DNA from: Burkholderiales bacterium
Lineage (GTDB): Bacteria > Pseudomonadota > Gammaproteobacteria > Burkholderiales > Burkholderiaceae_F
Direction of reading: 5' to 3'
NCBI GenBank assembly: GCA_016716275.1
Contig: JADJWR010000004.1
Span: 1-64,000 of the forward strand
DNA: 64,000 nt
Both the position numbers and the translations under genes were made by a program. This document shows, piece by piece, positions 8,882 to 16,278 of the stretch. The notes under the pieces were generated by a model, which did no database searches, was not told the origin of the DNA, and saw only the letters and a list, made by a program, of their open reading frames with translations. Numbering within the stretch: position 1 is the first letter of the stretch; every line of letters starts with the position of its first letter.

Positions 8882-9388
8882 TCAGGAACGCAGGGACGCC
8901 GCATCAGGTGGTGCGGGGTCGTCGTTCGCCCGGAGCTTCTTCTTCATGCCGAGGTGGCTGGCGACGTAGCCGAGCCGCTCATAGAAGCGGTGCGCGGCCA
9001 GCCGCTGCCGGTCGGTGGTGAGCTGGATCAGCCCGCAGCCGGCGGCCTTCGCCCGCTGCTCGACGTGCCGCATCAGCGCTTCGCCGATGCCCCGGCCGCG
9101 CAGGTCGGCGCGCACGCGCACCGCCTCGACCAGCGCCCGCTTCATGCCGCCGCGCGACAGGCCCGGAATCAGCGTCAACTGCAGCATGGCAACCACTTCA
9201 CCGTCGCGCTCGCCGAGCCACAGCTCGTTGCCGGGGTCGCGTTCGATCGCATCGAAGGCGGCGCGGACAGCCGGCGTCACTTCGGCCGCGTAACCGCCGC
9301 GCGCCTGCGCGAGGTCGTCGTCGACCAGCAGCCGCAGAAGCGCCGGCAGGTCGGCGGCAGTCGCCTCGCGGAAGGTGACGTCGTCCAC
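8882..9388 (-). CDS. GNAT family N-acetyltransferase
   Basis: Acetyl-CoA-dependent GNAT enzyme of 168 residues. It starts FREATAADLPALLRLL and has ELWLGERDGEVVAMLQL and the acetyl-CoA pyrophosphate motif VRADLRGRGIGEALM, with QLTTDRQRLAAHRFYERLGY as motif B. GTG 9388 is chosen because it lies only two bases after the TGA of the aldo/keto reductase gene, so the two are probably translationally coupled. It is the last gene of the minus-strand NMO-DoxX-AKR-GNAT run. The substrate is unknown. Confidence 0.85.
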   Translation of the reverse strand: MDDVTFREATAADLPALLRLLVDDDLAQARGGYAAEVTPAVRAAFDAIERDPGNELWLGERDGEVVAMLQLTLIPGLSRGGMKRALVEAVRVRADLRGRGIGEALMRHVEQRAKAAGCGLIQLTTDRQRLAAHRFYERLGYVASHLGMKKKLRANDDPAPPDAASLRS

Positions 9389-9390
9389 GG

Positions 9391-10362
9391 TCAGTCGAAG
9401 TGGCTGCCGACCGCCGCGTCGATGCGCGCCAGCACGTCCGGCGTCAGCCGGCCCGCCACGTCGAGCGCCTTCATGTTCTCCTGCACCTGCGCCACCCGCG
9501 TGGCGCCGGTGATCACGGTCGACACGCGCGGGTTCTTCAGGCACCAGGCCAGAGCGAGCTGCGCCAGCGTGCAGCCGAGATCCTGCGCGATCGGCTCCAG
9601 GCGGCCGACGATCTCGTTGCCCTTCTCGTCGGTCAGCCGCGGCCGCAGGAAGGCATAGGTCTCCACCGCGCCGCGGCTGCCGGCCGGGATGCCGCTGCGG
9701 TACTTGCCGGTGAGCAGCCCGCTCGCCAGCGGACTCCAGGTGGTCAGCCCGAGCCCGATGTCCTCATACAGCCGCGCGTACTCCTGCTCGACCCGCTTGC
9801 GGTGCAGCAGGTTGTACTGCGGCTGCTCCATCACCGGCTTCGCCAGCGAGTGCCGCTCGGCGATCAGCCAGGCGGCGCGGATCTCGTCGGCGCTCCACTC
9901 GCTGGTGCCCCAGTAGAGCGCCTGGCCGCGCTCGATCATCCGGTGCATTGCCCACACCGTCTCCTCGATCGGTGTGTTCGGGTCGGCGCGGTGGCAGAAC
10001 ACCAGGTCGACGTAGTCGAGCCCCAGCCGCGACAGCGATCCCTCGATCGCGTGCCGCAGGTACTTGGCGTTCAGCGTGTTCTTCCCGTTCGGCCCGTCGG
10101 CGAGGCCCCAGAAGAACTTGGTCGAGACGACGAACTTCTGCCGCGGCCAGCCGAGCGACTTCAGTGCCGCGCCCATGATCCGCTCGCTTTCACCGCGGGC
10201 ATAGATCTCGGCGTTGTCGAAGAAGTTGACACCGGCGTCCCAGGCCGCCGCCATCAGCTCGTGCGCGGCGGCCGTGTCGACCTGGTTGCCGTAGGTGACC
10301 CACGAGCCGAACGACAGCTCGCTGACCTGGAGGCCCGATCGGCCGAGGCGGCGGTAGTTCAT
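9391..10362 (-). CDS. Aldo/keto reductase (KvBeta-like)
   Basis: NADPH-dependent (beta/alpha)8-barrel oxidoreductase, 323 residues, of the potassium-channel-beta-subunit-like AKR group. The start MNYRRLGRSGLQVSELSFG is typical. Catalytic residues are visible as NFFDNAEIYARGESE (Asp and Tyr), VVSTKFFWG (Lys) and VFCHRADPN (His). Cofactor-binding parts include PLASGLLTGKY and a C-terminal VITGATRVAQVQENMKAL. Third of four tightly packed genes; it sits 29 bases after DoxX and 2 bases before GNAT. It may reduce reactive aldehydes or methylglyoxal-type compounds, but this is a family-level inference. Confidence 0.92.
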   Translation of the reverse strand: MNYRRLGRSGLQVSELSFGSWVTYGNQVDTAAAHELMAAAWDAGVNFFDNAEIYARGESERIMGAALKSLGWPRQKFVVSTKFFWGLADGPNGKNTLNAKYLRHAIEGSLSRLGLDYVDLVFCHRADPNTPIEETVWAMHRMIERGQALYWGTSEWSADEIRAAWLIAERHSLAKPVMEQPQYNLLHRKRVEQEYARLYEDIGLGLTTWSPLASGLLTGKYRSGIPAGSRGAVETYAFLRPRLTDEKGNEIVGRLEPIAQDLGCTLAQLALAWCLKNPRVSTVITGATRVAQVQENMKALDVAGRLTPDVLARIDAAVGSHFD

Positions 10363-10391
10363 CCTGTCTCCTTGTCGCCGCGCGGTCTCGC

Positions 10392-10805
10392 TCAATTGAA
10401 GCGGCCCTGGCTGCCGCCGAGGGAAAAACGCCCGGCGCCGAGCAGCGCGATGGCGAGCGAGCCGAACAGGAACAGCCCCTGCAGCTCGAGCGCCCAGCCG
10501 CCGCTCTTGGTGAGCAGCAACAGGTCGCCCATGTGCACCAGCCAGACGGCGACGATCATCGTGACGAACATCAGCAGCGCAGCCGGCCGCGTCCACAGGC
10601 CGATGATCACCAGCACCGGCGCCAGCACCTCGCCGACATAGACGAGATAGCCGAGTGCGCCGGGCAGTCCGGTCCGCGCCACCATGCCGACGATGCCGTC
10701 GACGCCGGCGCCGACCTTGTGGATGCCGTGCATCAGCATCAGCACGCCGACCGACAGGCGGAGCACCAGCTTGCCGAGGGCGTCGAGGTTTGCGTTGGCG
10801 GTCAT
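10392..10805 (-). CDS. DoxX family membrane protein
   Basis: Four-helix inner-membrane protein of the DoxX family, 137 residues. Helices cover about residues 10-28, 45-70 (ALGYLVYVGEVLAPVLVIIG), 75-97 and 108-125, with the family marker LMHGIHK near residue 26. DoxX proteins are linked to redox and thiol stress in some bacteria. Here the gene lies 37 bases after the NMO gene and before the aldo/keto reductase, fitting a redox-housekeeping operon. A specific function is not assignable. Confidence 0.85.
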   Translation of the reverse strand: MTANANLDALGKLVLRLSVGVLMLMHGIHKVGAGVDGIVGMVARTGLPGALGYLVYVGEVLAPVLVIIGLWTRPAALLMFVTMIVAVWLVHMGDLLLLTKSGGWALELQGLFLFGSLAIALLGAGRFSLGGSQGRFN

Positions 10806-10842
10806 GGTTCTTCCTCCTCGCTCGTTGAATCCGGGCGGATTG

Positions 10843-11802
10843 TCACCCGACCGCGGGCATCACCCGCATGCGCGCCGCCGCGTATTCCTGCTGCAGCCTC
10901 TCGACGATCGCCGCCGCCGGCAGCACCTCGTCGATCTGGCCGACCCCCTGGCCGGCGCCCCAGATGTCGCGCCATGCCTTGCTGCGGCCGGAGCCGAAGT
11001 TCATCGCGTCCTTGTCCGACTCCGGCAGCGCGTCCGGGTCCAGCCCGGCGGCGACGATGCTGCCGCGCAGGTAGTTGCCGTGCACCCCGGTGAACAGGTT
11101 CGAGTAGACGATGTCCTCGCCGCGCGAGGCGACGATCATCTGCTTGTAGGCCTCGACCGCGTTGGCCTCGGCGCTGGCGATGAAGCGGGTGCCGATGTAC
11201 GCCAGGTCGGCGCCGATCGCCTGCGCGGCGAGGATCGCGCCGCCGCCGGCGATCGACCCCGACAGGATGATCGTGCCGTCGTAGAAGGCGCGCACCTCGG
11301 GCACCAGCGCGAACGGCGACAGCCGGCCGGCGTGCCCGCCGGCGCCGGCGCACACCAGGATCAGCCCGTCGACGCCGGCGGCCAGCGCGCGCCGGGCGTG
11401 CTTGATGGTGGTGACGTCGTGGAACACCAGCCCGCCGTAGCCGTGCGCCGCCTCGACCACCGCATCCGGCGCGCGCAGGCTGGTGATGATGATCGGCACC
11501 TTGTGCCTGACGCACAGATCCATGTCGTGCTGCAACCTGTCGTTGCTCGAGTGGACGATCTGGTTGACGGCGAACGGCGCCACCGTCGCCTGCGGATCCG
11601 CCGCGCGGCATGCCGCCAGTTCGGCGGTGATGCGCGTCAGCCACTGGTCGAGCAATTCCGGCGGCCGCGCATTCAGCGCCGGGAAGCTGCCGACGATGCC
11701 GGCCTTGCACTGCGCCAGCACGAGCTCCGGGTTGGAGATGATGAACAGCGGCGCGCCGATCACCGGCAGGCGCAGGCGATGAAGCAGCGGGGGCAGGGAC
11801 AT
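10843..11802 (-). CDS. Nitronate monooxygenase family protein
   Basis: FMN-dependent TIM-barrel enzyme of the NMO/2-nitropropane dioxygenase family, 319 residues. FMN-binding features include PVIGAPLFIISNPEL at the start, GLILVCAGAGGHAGR and the phosphate loop LSGSIAGGGAILAAQA followed by GADLAYIGTRFIAS. It oxidises alkyl nitronates in characterised members, although many relatives are NADH:quinone reductases, so the reaction remains inferred. It is first in the NMO-DoxX-AKR-GNAT run and is divergent from the thermostable-hemolysin cluster. Confidence 0.88.
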   Translation of the reverse strand: MSLPPLLHRLRLPVIGAPLFIISNPELVLAQCKAGIVGSFPALNARPPELLDQWLTRITAELAACRAADPQATVAPFAVNQIVHSSNDRLQHDMDLCVRHKVPIIITSLRAPDAVVEAAHGYGGLVFHDVTTIKHARRALAAGVDGLILVCAGAGGHAGRLSPFALVPEVRAFYDGTIILSGSIAGGGAILAAQAIGADLAYIGTRFIASAEANAVEAYKQMIVASRGEDIVYSNLFTGVHGNYLRGSIVAAGLDPDALPESDKDAMNFGSGRSKAWRDIWGAGQGVGQIDEVLPAAAIVERLQQEYAAARMRVMPAVG

Positions 11803-11867
11803 CGGTGTTTCGGTGCGGACCGGGGCTAGCGACAGCGCCGATTAGACCATCGGCCGCGACTGCGCCG

Positions 11868-11905
11868 GGCCGGCCGGCCGACCGGCGGGCCGGCGGGCCG
11901 GCGGG
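11868..11905. repeat. Short tandem GC repeat (8-base unit)
   Basis: Between the divergent NMO and hemolysin-family genes the unit GGCGGGCC is repeated about three times in a row, preceded by related GGCCGGCC. Such runs are prone to slippage. It lies immediately upstream of the ATTAA/TTAAT dyad. Confidence 0.6.
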
Positions 11906-11906
11906 C

Positions 11907-11923
11907 ATTAAGCCGTCGTTAAT
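11907..11923. promoter_or_regulatory. Small AT dyad upstream of the ligase/diiron cluster
   Basis: ATTAA (11907-11911) and TTAAT (11919-11923) form a 5-base inverted repeat with a 7-base centre. It is the only AT-rich spot in the 160 bases between two divergent operons, so it could be part of a promoter or a regulator site. No clear -35/-10 pair was found. Confidence 0.25.
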
Positions 11924-11964
11924 GTCCGGCCCCTAGCGTGGCGCCTCGTCAAAGAGGAACACCC

Positions 11965-12603
11965 GTGTCTTTCGTCGAGTCCGTGCCGGCGCCGTGGTCG
12001 CCGGAAGCCGCCGCGCCCTGCGCGCTGCCAGCTGCGACGCCGCCCAGCGGCTTTCGGCTGCATCGCCGCGACGACGAGGCGCGGCTGGCCACCGAGCAGT
12101 TCATCGGCCGCGTCTATCGGCAGCACTTCGCCGCGCGGCTGGCCAACTTCATGCCGGTACTGGTCAGTCGAGCCGTCTCCGGCCGCACCTGTGCGGCAGC
12201 CGGCTATCGCAGCGCCGTCGAGCCGCTGTTCCTCGAGCGCTACCTGCCGCAGCCGGTCGAGCGGATGCTCGCCGCCGCCGCCGGCGTGCGGATCGCGCGC
12301 GAGCAGGTCGTCGAGGTCGGTCAGTTCGCCTCGCAACACCCCGGCGAAGGAAGGCGGCTGATGCTGGCGCTCGCCCGCCACTTGCTCGACGCCGGGTTTC
12401 GCTGGGTGGTGATCACCGCCACCGCCGACCTGCGCCGGCTGTTTCGCCATCAGGGGCTGACCGTGCTGCCGCTGGCCGACGCGCGCAGGCGCTGCGTCGG
12501 CGACGAGGCGGCAAGCTGGGGCAGCTACTACCGCCATGCGCCGAAGGTGATCGCCGGCGAGCTGTCGGTCAATCTCGCCCGGCTGGAGAGGGGACGCCGG
12601 TGA
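11965..12603 (+). CDS. Thermostable hemolysin family protein (GNAT/autoinducer-synthase-like)
   Basis: 212-residue member of the thermostable hemolysin family named after Vibrio delta-VPH. GTG 11965 is preferred over the upstream GTG 11938 because AAGAGG lies eight bases before it. The core reads EQFIGRVYRQHFAARLANFMP, CAAAGYRSA, LFLERYL, EVVEVGQFASQHPGEGR and WVVITATADLRRLF. These blocks resemble the N-acyltransferase fold shared by GNAT and LuxI/FeeM-type enzymes (acid-strand-VGxxA pattern) more than a pore-forming toxin, and there is no signal peptide. It heads a chain of genes with 4- to 38-base overlaps encoding an acid-activating ligase, a diiron oxidase and an SDR, which favours an enzymatic role in small-molecule synthesis. 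The enzymatic role is my inference. Confidence 0.82.
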   Translation: MSFVESVPAPWSPEAAAPCALPAATPPSGFRLHRRDDEARLATEQFIGRVYRQHFAARLANFMPVLVSRAVSGRTCAAAGYRSAVEPLFLERYLPQPVERMLAAAAGVRIAREQVVEVGQFASQHPGEGRRLMLALARHLLDAGFRWVVITATADLRRLFRHQGLTVLPLADARRRCVGDEAASWGSYYRHAPKVIAGELSVNLARLERGRR

Positions 12604-14123
12604 GTGCCGCCGAGCGGTTCTTCGCGCGCCTGCGCGCGCATCCGCCGCACGATCCCGCGGTGCAGGGCTCGCGCCACGCACTGTCTTACGGCGCGCTGCT
12701 CGACCAGGCCGACGCACTCGCGGAGGTGCTGACACGCAGCGACGTGCGCACGCTGGCGACTCTGCTGCCCAACGGACCGGCATGGATCGTCGCCGACCTG
12801 GCGGCGCTGCGCGCCGGCGTGGTGAGCGTGCCGCTGCCGCTGTTCTTCACCGCCGAGCAGCAGGCGCATGCGCTACGCGCGACCGGCGCCGATGCCGTGC
12901 TGGCCACTCCGGCGCCGAGCGCCGCGCCGGCCGAGTCGCTGACGGTTGCCGGCGAGCGGCTGGCGCTGAGCCGCCGCATCGCCGCGGTCGTGCCGATGCC
13001 GCGCGGCACGCGCAAGGTGACCTTCACGTCGGGAAGCACTGGCCAGCCGAAGGGCGTGTGCCTCGGCGAGGCGATGCTGTCGGTGGCCGACGGCCTGGCC
13101 GAGTCGCTGGCGCCGCTGGCGGTGCGGCGGCACCTTTGCGCGCTGCCGCTGCCGCTGCTGCTGGAGAACATCGCCGGCGTCTACGCGCCGCTGGCGGTCG
13201 GCGCCAAGGTCGTGGTGCCGCTCGGCGAGCGGGTCGGGCTGCGCGGCTCGTCCACCTTCAACGCGGCGGCGCTCGATGCCGCCGCCAGGAACCATCGTGC
13301 CGAGAGCACCATCGTGCTGCCGCAGATGCTCCGTGCGTGGAGCAGCTGGCGTGCCGCCGTCCGCGCCGCGCCCCTGCCTGCGCTGAAGTTCGTCGCCGTC
13401 GGCGGTGCGCATGTCGGCGCATCGGTGCTCGCCCAGGCGCGGCTCGGCGGGCTGCCGGCCTACGAGGGCTACGGCCTGTCGGAGGCGGCCTCGGTGCAGA
13501 CGCTGAACCTGCCGCACGCCGACCGACCTGGCTCAGCCGGCAGGGTGCTGCCGCACGCGCGGGTGCGGGTCGACAGCGACGGACAGATCCGGGTCGGCGG
13601 CGCGCTGATGCTCGGCTACCTGGGCGACGCTGGCACCGCATCGCCGGCCTGGTGGGCCACCGGCGACCTCGGCCGTATCGACGCCGACGGCTTCCTGCAC
13701 GTCGATGGCCGGCGCCGCAACGTGCTGATCACCTCGTTCGGCCGCAACGTGTCGCCGGAGTGGGTCGAGTCCGAACTTCAGGCCTCGCCGGCAATCGCCC
13801 AGGCGGTGGTGCTCGGCGACGGCCAGCCGGCGCTTGCCGCCGTGCTGTGGCCGGCGCGTGCCGACGGCGGCGACGACGAACTCGCAGAAGCGGTCGAGCG
13901 CGCCAATGCGCGGCTGCCCGATTACGCGCGCATCAACCGCTGGCTGCGCGGCCGGGCGCCTTTTAGCGCCGCCGGCGGCATGGCCACCGCCAATGGCCGG
14001 CCGCGGCGGGAAGCGATCGCCCGGCAGCATGCCGAGGCGCTCTTCCCACAGGACACCGTCGATATCCCCGTCATGGAGAAGCAACATGGACTTTCACGAC
14101 CGGCTGCTGGCGTCGACCGCTGA
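12600..14123 (+). CDS. AMP-dependent acid ligase (ANL superfamily)
   Basis: 507-residue adenylate-forming enzyme that would activate a carboxylic acid as acyl-AMP and perhaps acyl-CoA. The start GTG 12600 overlaps the preceding stop as GTGA. Motifs: phosphate loop TFTSGSTGQPKG (about residues 142-153), YGLSEAASVQTLN, TGDLGRIDADGFLHVDG and RRNVLITSFGRNVSPEWVE. At the C-terminus, where most members have a catalytic Lys in a T-x-x-x-K stretch, this one reads MATANGRPRR, so the A10 lysine appears to be Arg. The fatty-acid ligase (FadD-like) branch fits best. No carrier-protein gene lies nearby. It is coupled on both sides to the hemolysin-family and diiron genes. Confidence 0.88.
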   Translation: MSAAERFFARLRAHPPHDPAVQGSRHALSYGALLDQADALAEVLTRSDVRTLATLLPNGPAWIVADLAALRAGVVSVPLPLFFTAEQQAHALRATGADAVLATPAPSAAPAESLTVAGERLALSRRIAAVVPMPRGTRKVTFTSGSTGQPKGVCLGEAMLSVADGLAESLAPLAVRRHLCALPLPLLLENIAGVYAPLAVGAKVVVPLGERVGLRGSSTFNAAALDAAARNHRAESTIVLPQMLRAWSSWRAAVRAAPLPALKFVAVGGAHVGASVLAQARLGGLPAYEGYGLSEAASVQTLNLPHADRPGSAGRVLPHARVRVDSDGQIRVGGALMLGYLGDAGTASPAWWATGDLGRIDADGFLHVDGRRRNVLITSFGRNVSPEWVESELQASPAIAQAVVLGDGQPALAAVLWPARADGGDDELAEAVERANARLPDYARINRWLRGRAPFSAAGGMATANGRPRREAIARQHAEALFPQDTVDIPVMEKQHGLSRPAAGVDR

Positions 14124-14769
14124 GGCGCGGGCCGACCTCATCGCCACGCCGATCATCGAGCGCACGCTGCGCGGCGAGGTGGCGCTGGAGGGCTATCTCG
14201 CCTTCCTCGGCGAGGCCTATCACCACGTGCGGCACACCGCGTCGCTGCTGGCGTCCTGCAAAGGGCGGCTGCCGGCGCGGCTCGCCTGGTTGGCGCCGGA
14301 ACTCGACCACTACATCGCCGAGGAAACCGGCCACGACGAATGGATCCTCGGCGACATCGCCGCCGCGGGCGGCGACGCGGCCGCCGTGCGCAACGGCCAG
14401 CCGCGGCCGGCCACCGAGCTGATGGTGGCGTATGCGTACGACACCATCGCGCGCGGCAACCCGGTCGGCTTCTTCGGCATGGTGCTGGTGCTCGAGGGCA
14501 CCAGCGTCGCGCTGGCGCTGCACGCGGCCGACCGCATCCAGCAGGCGCTGCGTCTGCCGGATGACGCCTTCACGTACCTGCGCTCGCATGGCGAACTGGA
14601 CGTCGAGCACACCGCCCACTTCGCCCGACTGATGAACCTGCTCGACGATCCGCTCGACCAGCAGGCGGTCGTCCACGCGGCAAGGATGTTCTATCGCCTC
14701 TACGGCGAGCTCTTCCGCGGCCTGCCGCTGCCGGCCGCGCACCGATCCGCCGAGGAGGCAGTGGCATGA
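14086..14769 (+). CDS. Haem-oxygenase-like diiron oxidase (TenA-like/iron-containing redox enzyme)
   Basis: 227-residue all-helical protein of the TenA/haem-oxygenase-like fold. Candidate iron ligands are all present: E43 with H46/H47 (EAYHHVRHT), E79/E80 and H83 (YIAEETGHDEW), E137 (VLVLEGTS) and the H-x3-D-x2-H signature at H168, D172 and H175 (SHGELDVEH). That last pattern marks haem-oxygenase-like diiron oxidases such as UndA, CADD and SznF, so this is an oxidase rather than a thiaminase or regulator, although databases often label it TenA regulator. ATG 14086 has GGAGAAG upstream and overlaps the ligase by 38 bases. The substrate is presumably the product of the ligase and acyltransferase. 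Confidence 0.85.
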   Translation: MDFHDRLLASTAEARADLIATPIIERTLRGEVALEGYLAFLGEAYHHVRHTASLLASCKGRLPARLAWLAPELDHYIAEETGHDEWILGDIAAAGGDAAAVRNGQPRPATELMVAYAYDTIARGNPVGFFGMVLVLEGTSVALALHAADRIQQALRLPDDAFTYLRSHGELDVEHTAHFARLMNLLDDPLDQQAVVHAARMFYRLYGELFRGLPLPAAHRSAEEAVA

Positions 14770-15602
14770 AGCCCGAGGGACTTTCGGTGGTGCTGACCGG
14801 TGCGGCCGGCGGCATCGGCTCGGCGCTGGCGGCGGTGCTCGCCCGGGCCGGCGCACGGGTCCTGCTGGTCGGCCGGCGCGGCGCACCGCTGGCGGCGCTG
14901 GCCGAGTCGCTCGGCGCCGGCGTTCGCACGCTCCGCGTGCAGGCGCTGGCGGCCGACATCACCACCGCCGCCGGCCGCGCGACGATCCGCGACATCGCCG
15001 CCGCGCGCGGCTGCAACGCGCTGATCAACTGCGCCGCGCTGCCAGGCTTCGGCCGCTTCGCCGACGCCGACGACGGCGAGATCGACGCGGTGCTTCGGAC
15101 CAACCTGGTCGCGCCGATCCAGCTGACGCTGGCGCTGCTGCCGCAGCTGCAGGCGCAGCGGCAGGCACGGGTACTGAACATCGGCTCGGCGACCGGCCGC
15201 CTCGGCGTGCCGGGCTTCGCCGTCTACGGCGCCGGCAAGTTCGGCCTGCGCGGCTTCTCGGAGGCGCTGCGGCGCGAACTGGCGGACACCCCGGTGCGGG
15301 TGCAGTACCTCGGCGCGCGAGCCACGCGCACCGGCTTCAACGACAGGCGCGCCGACGAGTTCAACCGGCGCACCCGCACCGCGGTCGACGCGCCCGAGGT
15401 GGTCGCCCGCGCGGCGCTGGCGCTGCTGCGCTCCGGCGGCGCCGAGAAGTTCGTCGGCTTTCCCGAGTCGGTCGCGGTGCGCCTGAACGGGCTGGCGCCG
15501 ACGCTCCTCGATCGCGCCTTCGCGGCGCATCGCGCCGCGCTCCGGCCTGCGGCGAGCGGGGCCTCGATCGATCCCTCAACCACGGAGTCGCAACATGTCT
15601 AG
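14766..15602 (+). CDS. Short-chain dehydrogenase/reductase
   Basis: 278-residue SDR with the classical NAD(P)-binding TGAAGGIGSALA near residue 11, LINCAALPGFG where NNAG is usual, the catalytic Ser in NIGSATGRLG and YGAGK (Tyr and Lys) near residue 160. GRRGAP after strand 2 suggests NADPH preference. The start overlaps the stop of the diiron gene as ATGA, so translation is coupled. It probably carries out the reductive step of the cluster pathway, for example on an aldehyde or ketone made by the oxidase; this is inference. The C-terminal end has KFVGFPESVAVRLNGLAP and a low-complexity tail. Confidence 0.9.
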   Translation: MKPEGLSVVLTGAAGGIGSALAAVLARAGARVLLVGRRGAPLAALAESLGAGVRTLRVQALAADITTAAGRATIRDIAAARGCNALINCAALPGFGRFADADDGEIDAVLRTNLVAPIQLTLALLPQLQAQRQARVLNIGSATGRLGVPGFAVYGAGKFGLRGFSEALRRELADTPVRVQYLGARATRTGFNDRRADEFNRRTRTAVDAPEVVARAALALLRSGGAEKFVGFPESVAVRLNGLAPTLLDRAFAAHRAALRPAASGASIDPSTTESQHV

Positions 15603-16254
15603 ATCCCTGCTTGGCCAGTTGGCCGCAACGCTGGCCGCCGTCGTGTTCACCGGCGCCGCGGTCGCCGCTCCGGTCGACGACGCGGTGGCCGAACTGCGGC
15701 GCGCCTGGGAAGTGATCCGCTACAAGACGCCGCCGGCGCAGCACGCCGAGCGCTTCGAGGCGCTGGCCGGCAAGGCCAGCCAGGTCGTCGGCGCGTATCC
15801 GGGTCGCGCCGAACCGCTGATCTGGAGCGGCATCATCGTCAGCACACTGGCCGGTGCCAGGGGCGGGCTCGGCGCGCTGTCGCTGGCCAAGGACGCCAAG
15901 GGAATGTACGAGCAGGCGCTGCAGCTCGACCCCAACGCGCTCGACGGCTCCGCCTGCAGCAGCCTGGCGGTGCTGTACTACAAGGTGCCCGGCTGGCCGA
16001 TCGGCTTCGGCGACAAGGCCAAGGCGAAGGAGCTGCTCGACCGGGCGCTGGCGATCAACCCGAAGGGCATCGATCCGAACTATTTCTACGGCGAATACCT
16101 GGTCGAGACAGGCAAGCCGTCCGAGGCGATCGCCTATCTCGAGCGCGCGCTCGCCGCCCCGGCGCGGCCAGGCCGCGAGATCGCCGACGCCGGCCGCCGC
16201 GACGAGGCAAAAGCGCTGCTCGACAAGGTGCGGGCGCAGGTCGCGTCGCGTTAG
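15595..16254 (+). CDS. Exported TPR-like protein at the end of the cluster
   Basis: 219-residue protein with a Sec signal (LAATLAAVVFTGAAVAAP) followed by helical repeats: GMYEQALQLDPNALDGSA, AKELLDRALAINPKG and GEYLVETGKPSEAIAYLERA. The last two resemble TPR motifs. ATG 15595 overlaps the SDR stop by eight bases. Periplasmic location is predicted, which is unusual for the end of a cytosolic biosynthetic operon and hints that the product or its carrier reaches the envelope. The family is not named; homologues in the same setting would be the best test of linkage. Confidence 0.72.
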   Translation: MSRSLLGQLAATLAAVVFTGAAVAAPVDDAVAELRRAWEVIRYKTPPAQHAERFEALAGKASQVVGAYPGRAEPLIWSGIIVSTLAGARGGLGALSLAKDAKGMYEQALQLDPNALDGSACSSLAVLYYKVPGWPIGFGDKAKAKELLDRALAINPKGIDPNYFYGEYLVETGKPSEAIAYLERALAAPARPGREIADAGRRDEAKALLDKVRAQVASR

Positions 16255-16278
16255 CGGGGCGGCGTCAGCGGGGCCGCG

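Noticed and set aside
11965..12603. Reading the hemolysin-family protein as a secreted toxin
   Set aside because: No signal peptide or amphipathic pore segment; sequence blocks and gene partners fit an acyltransferase better.
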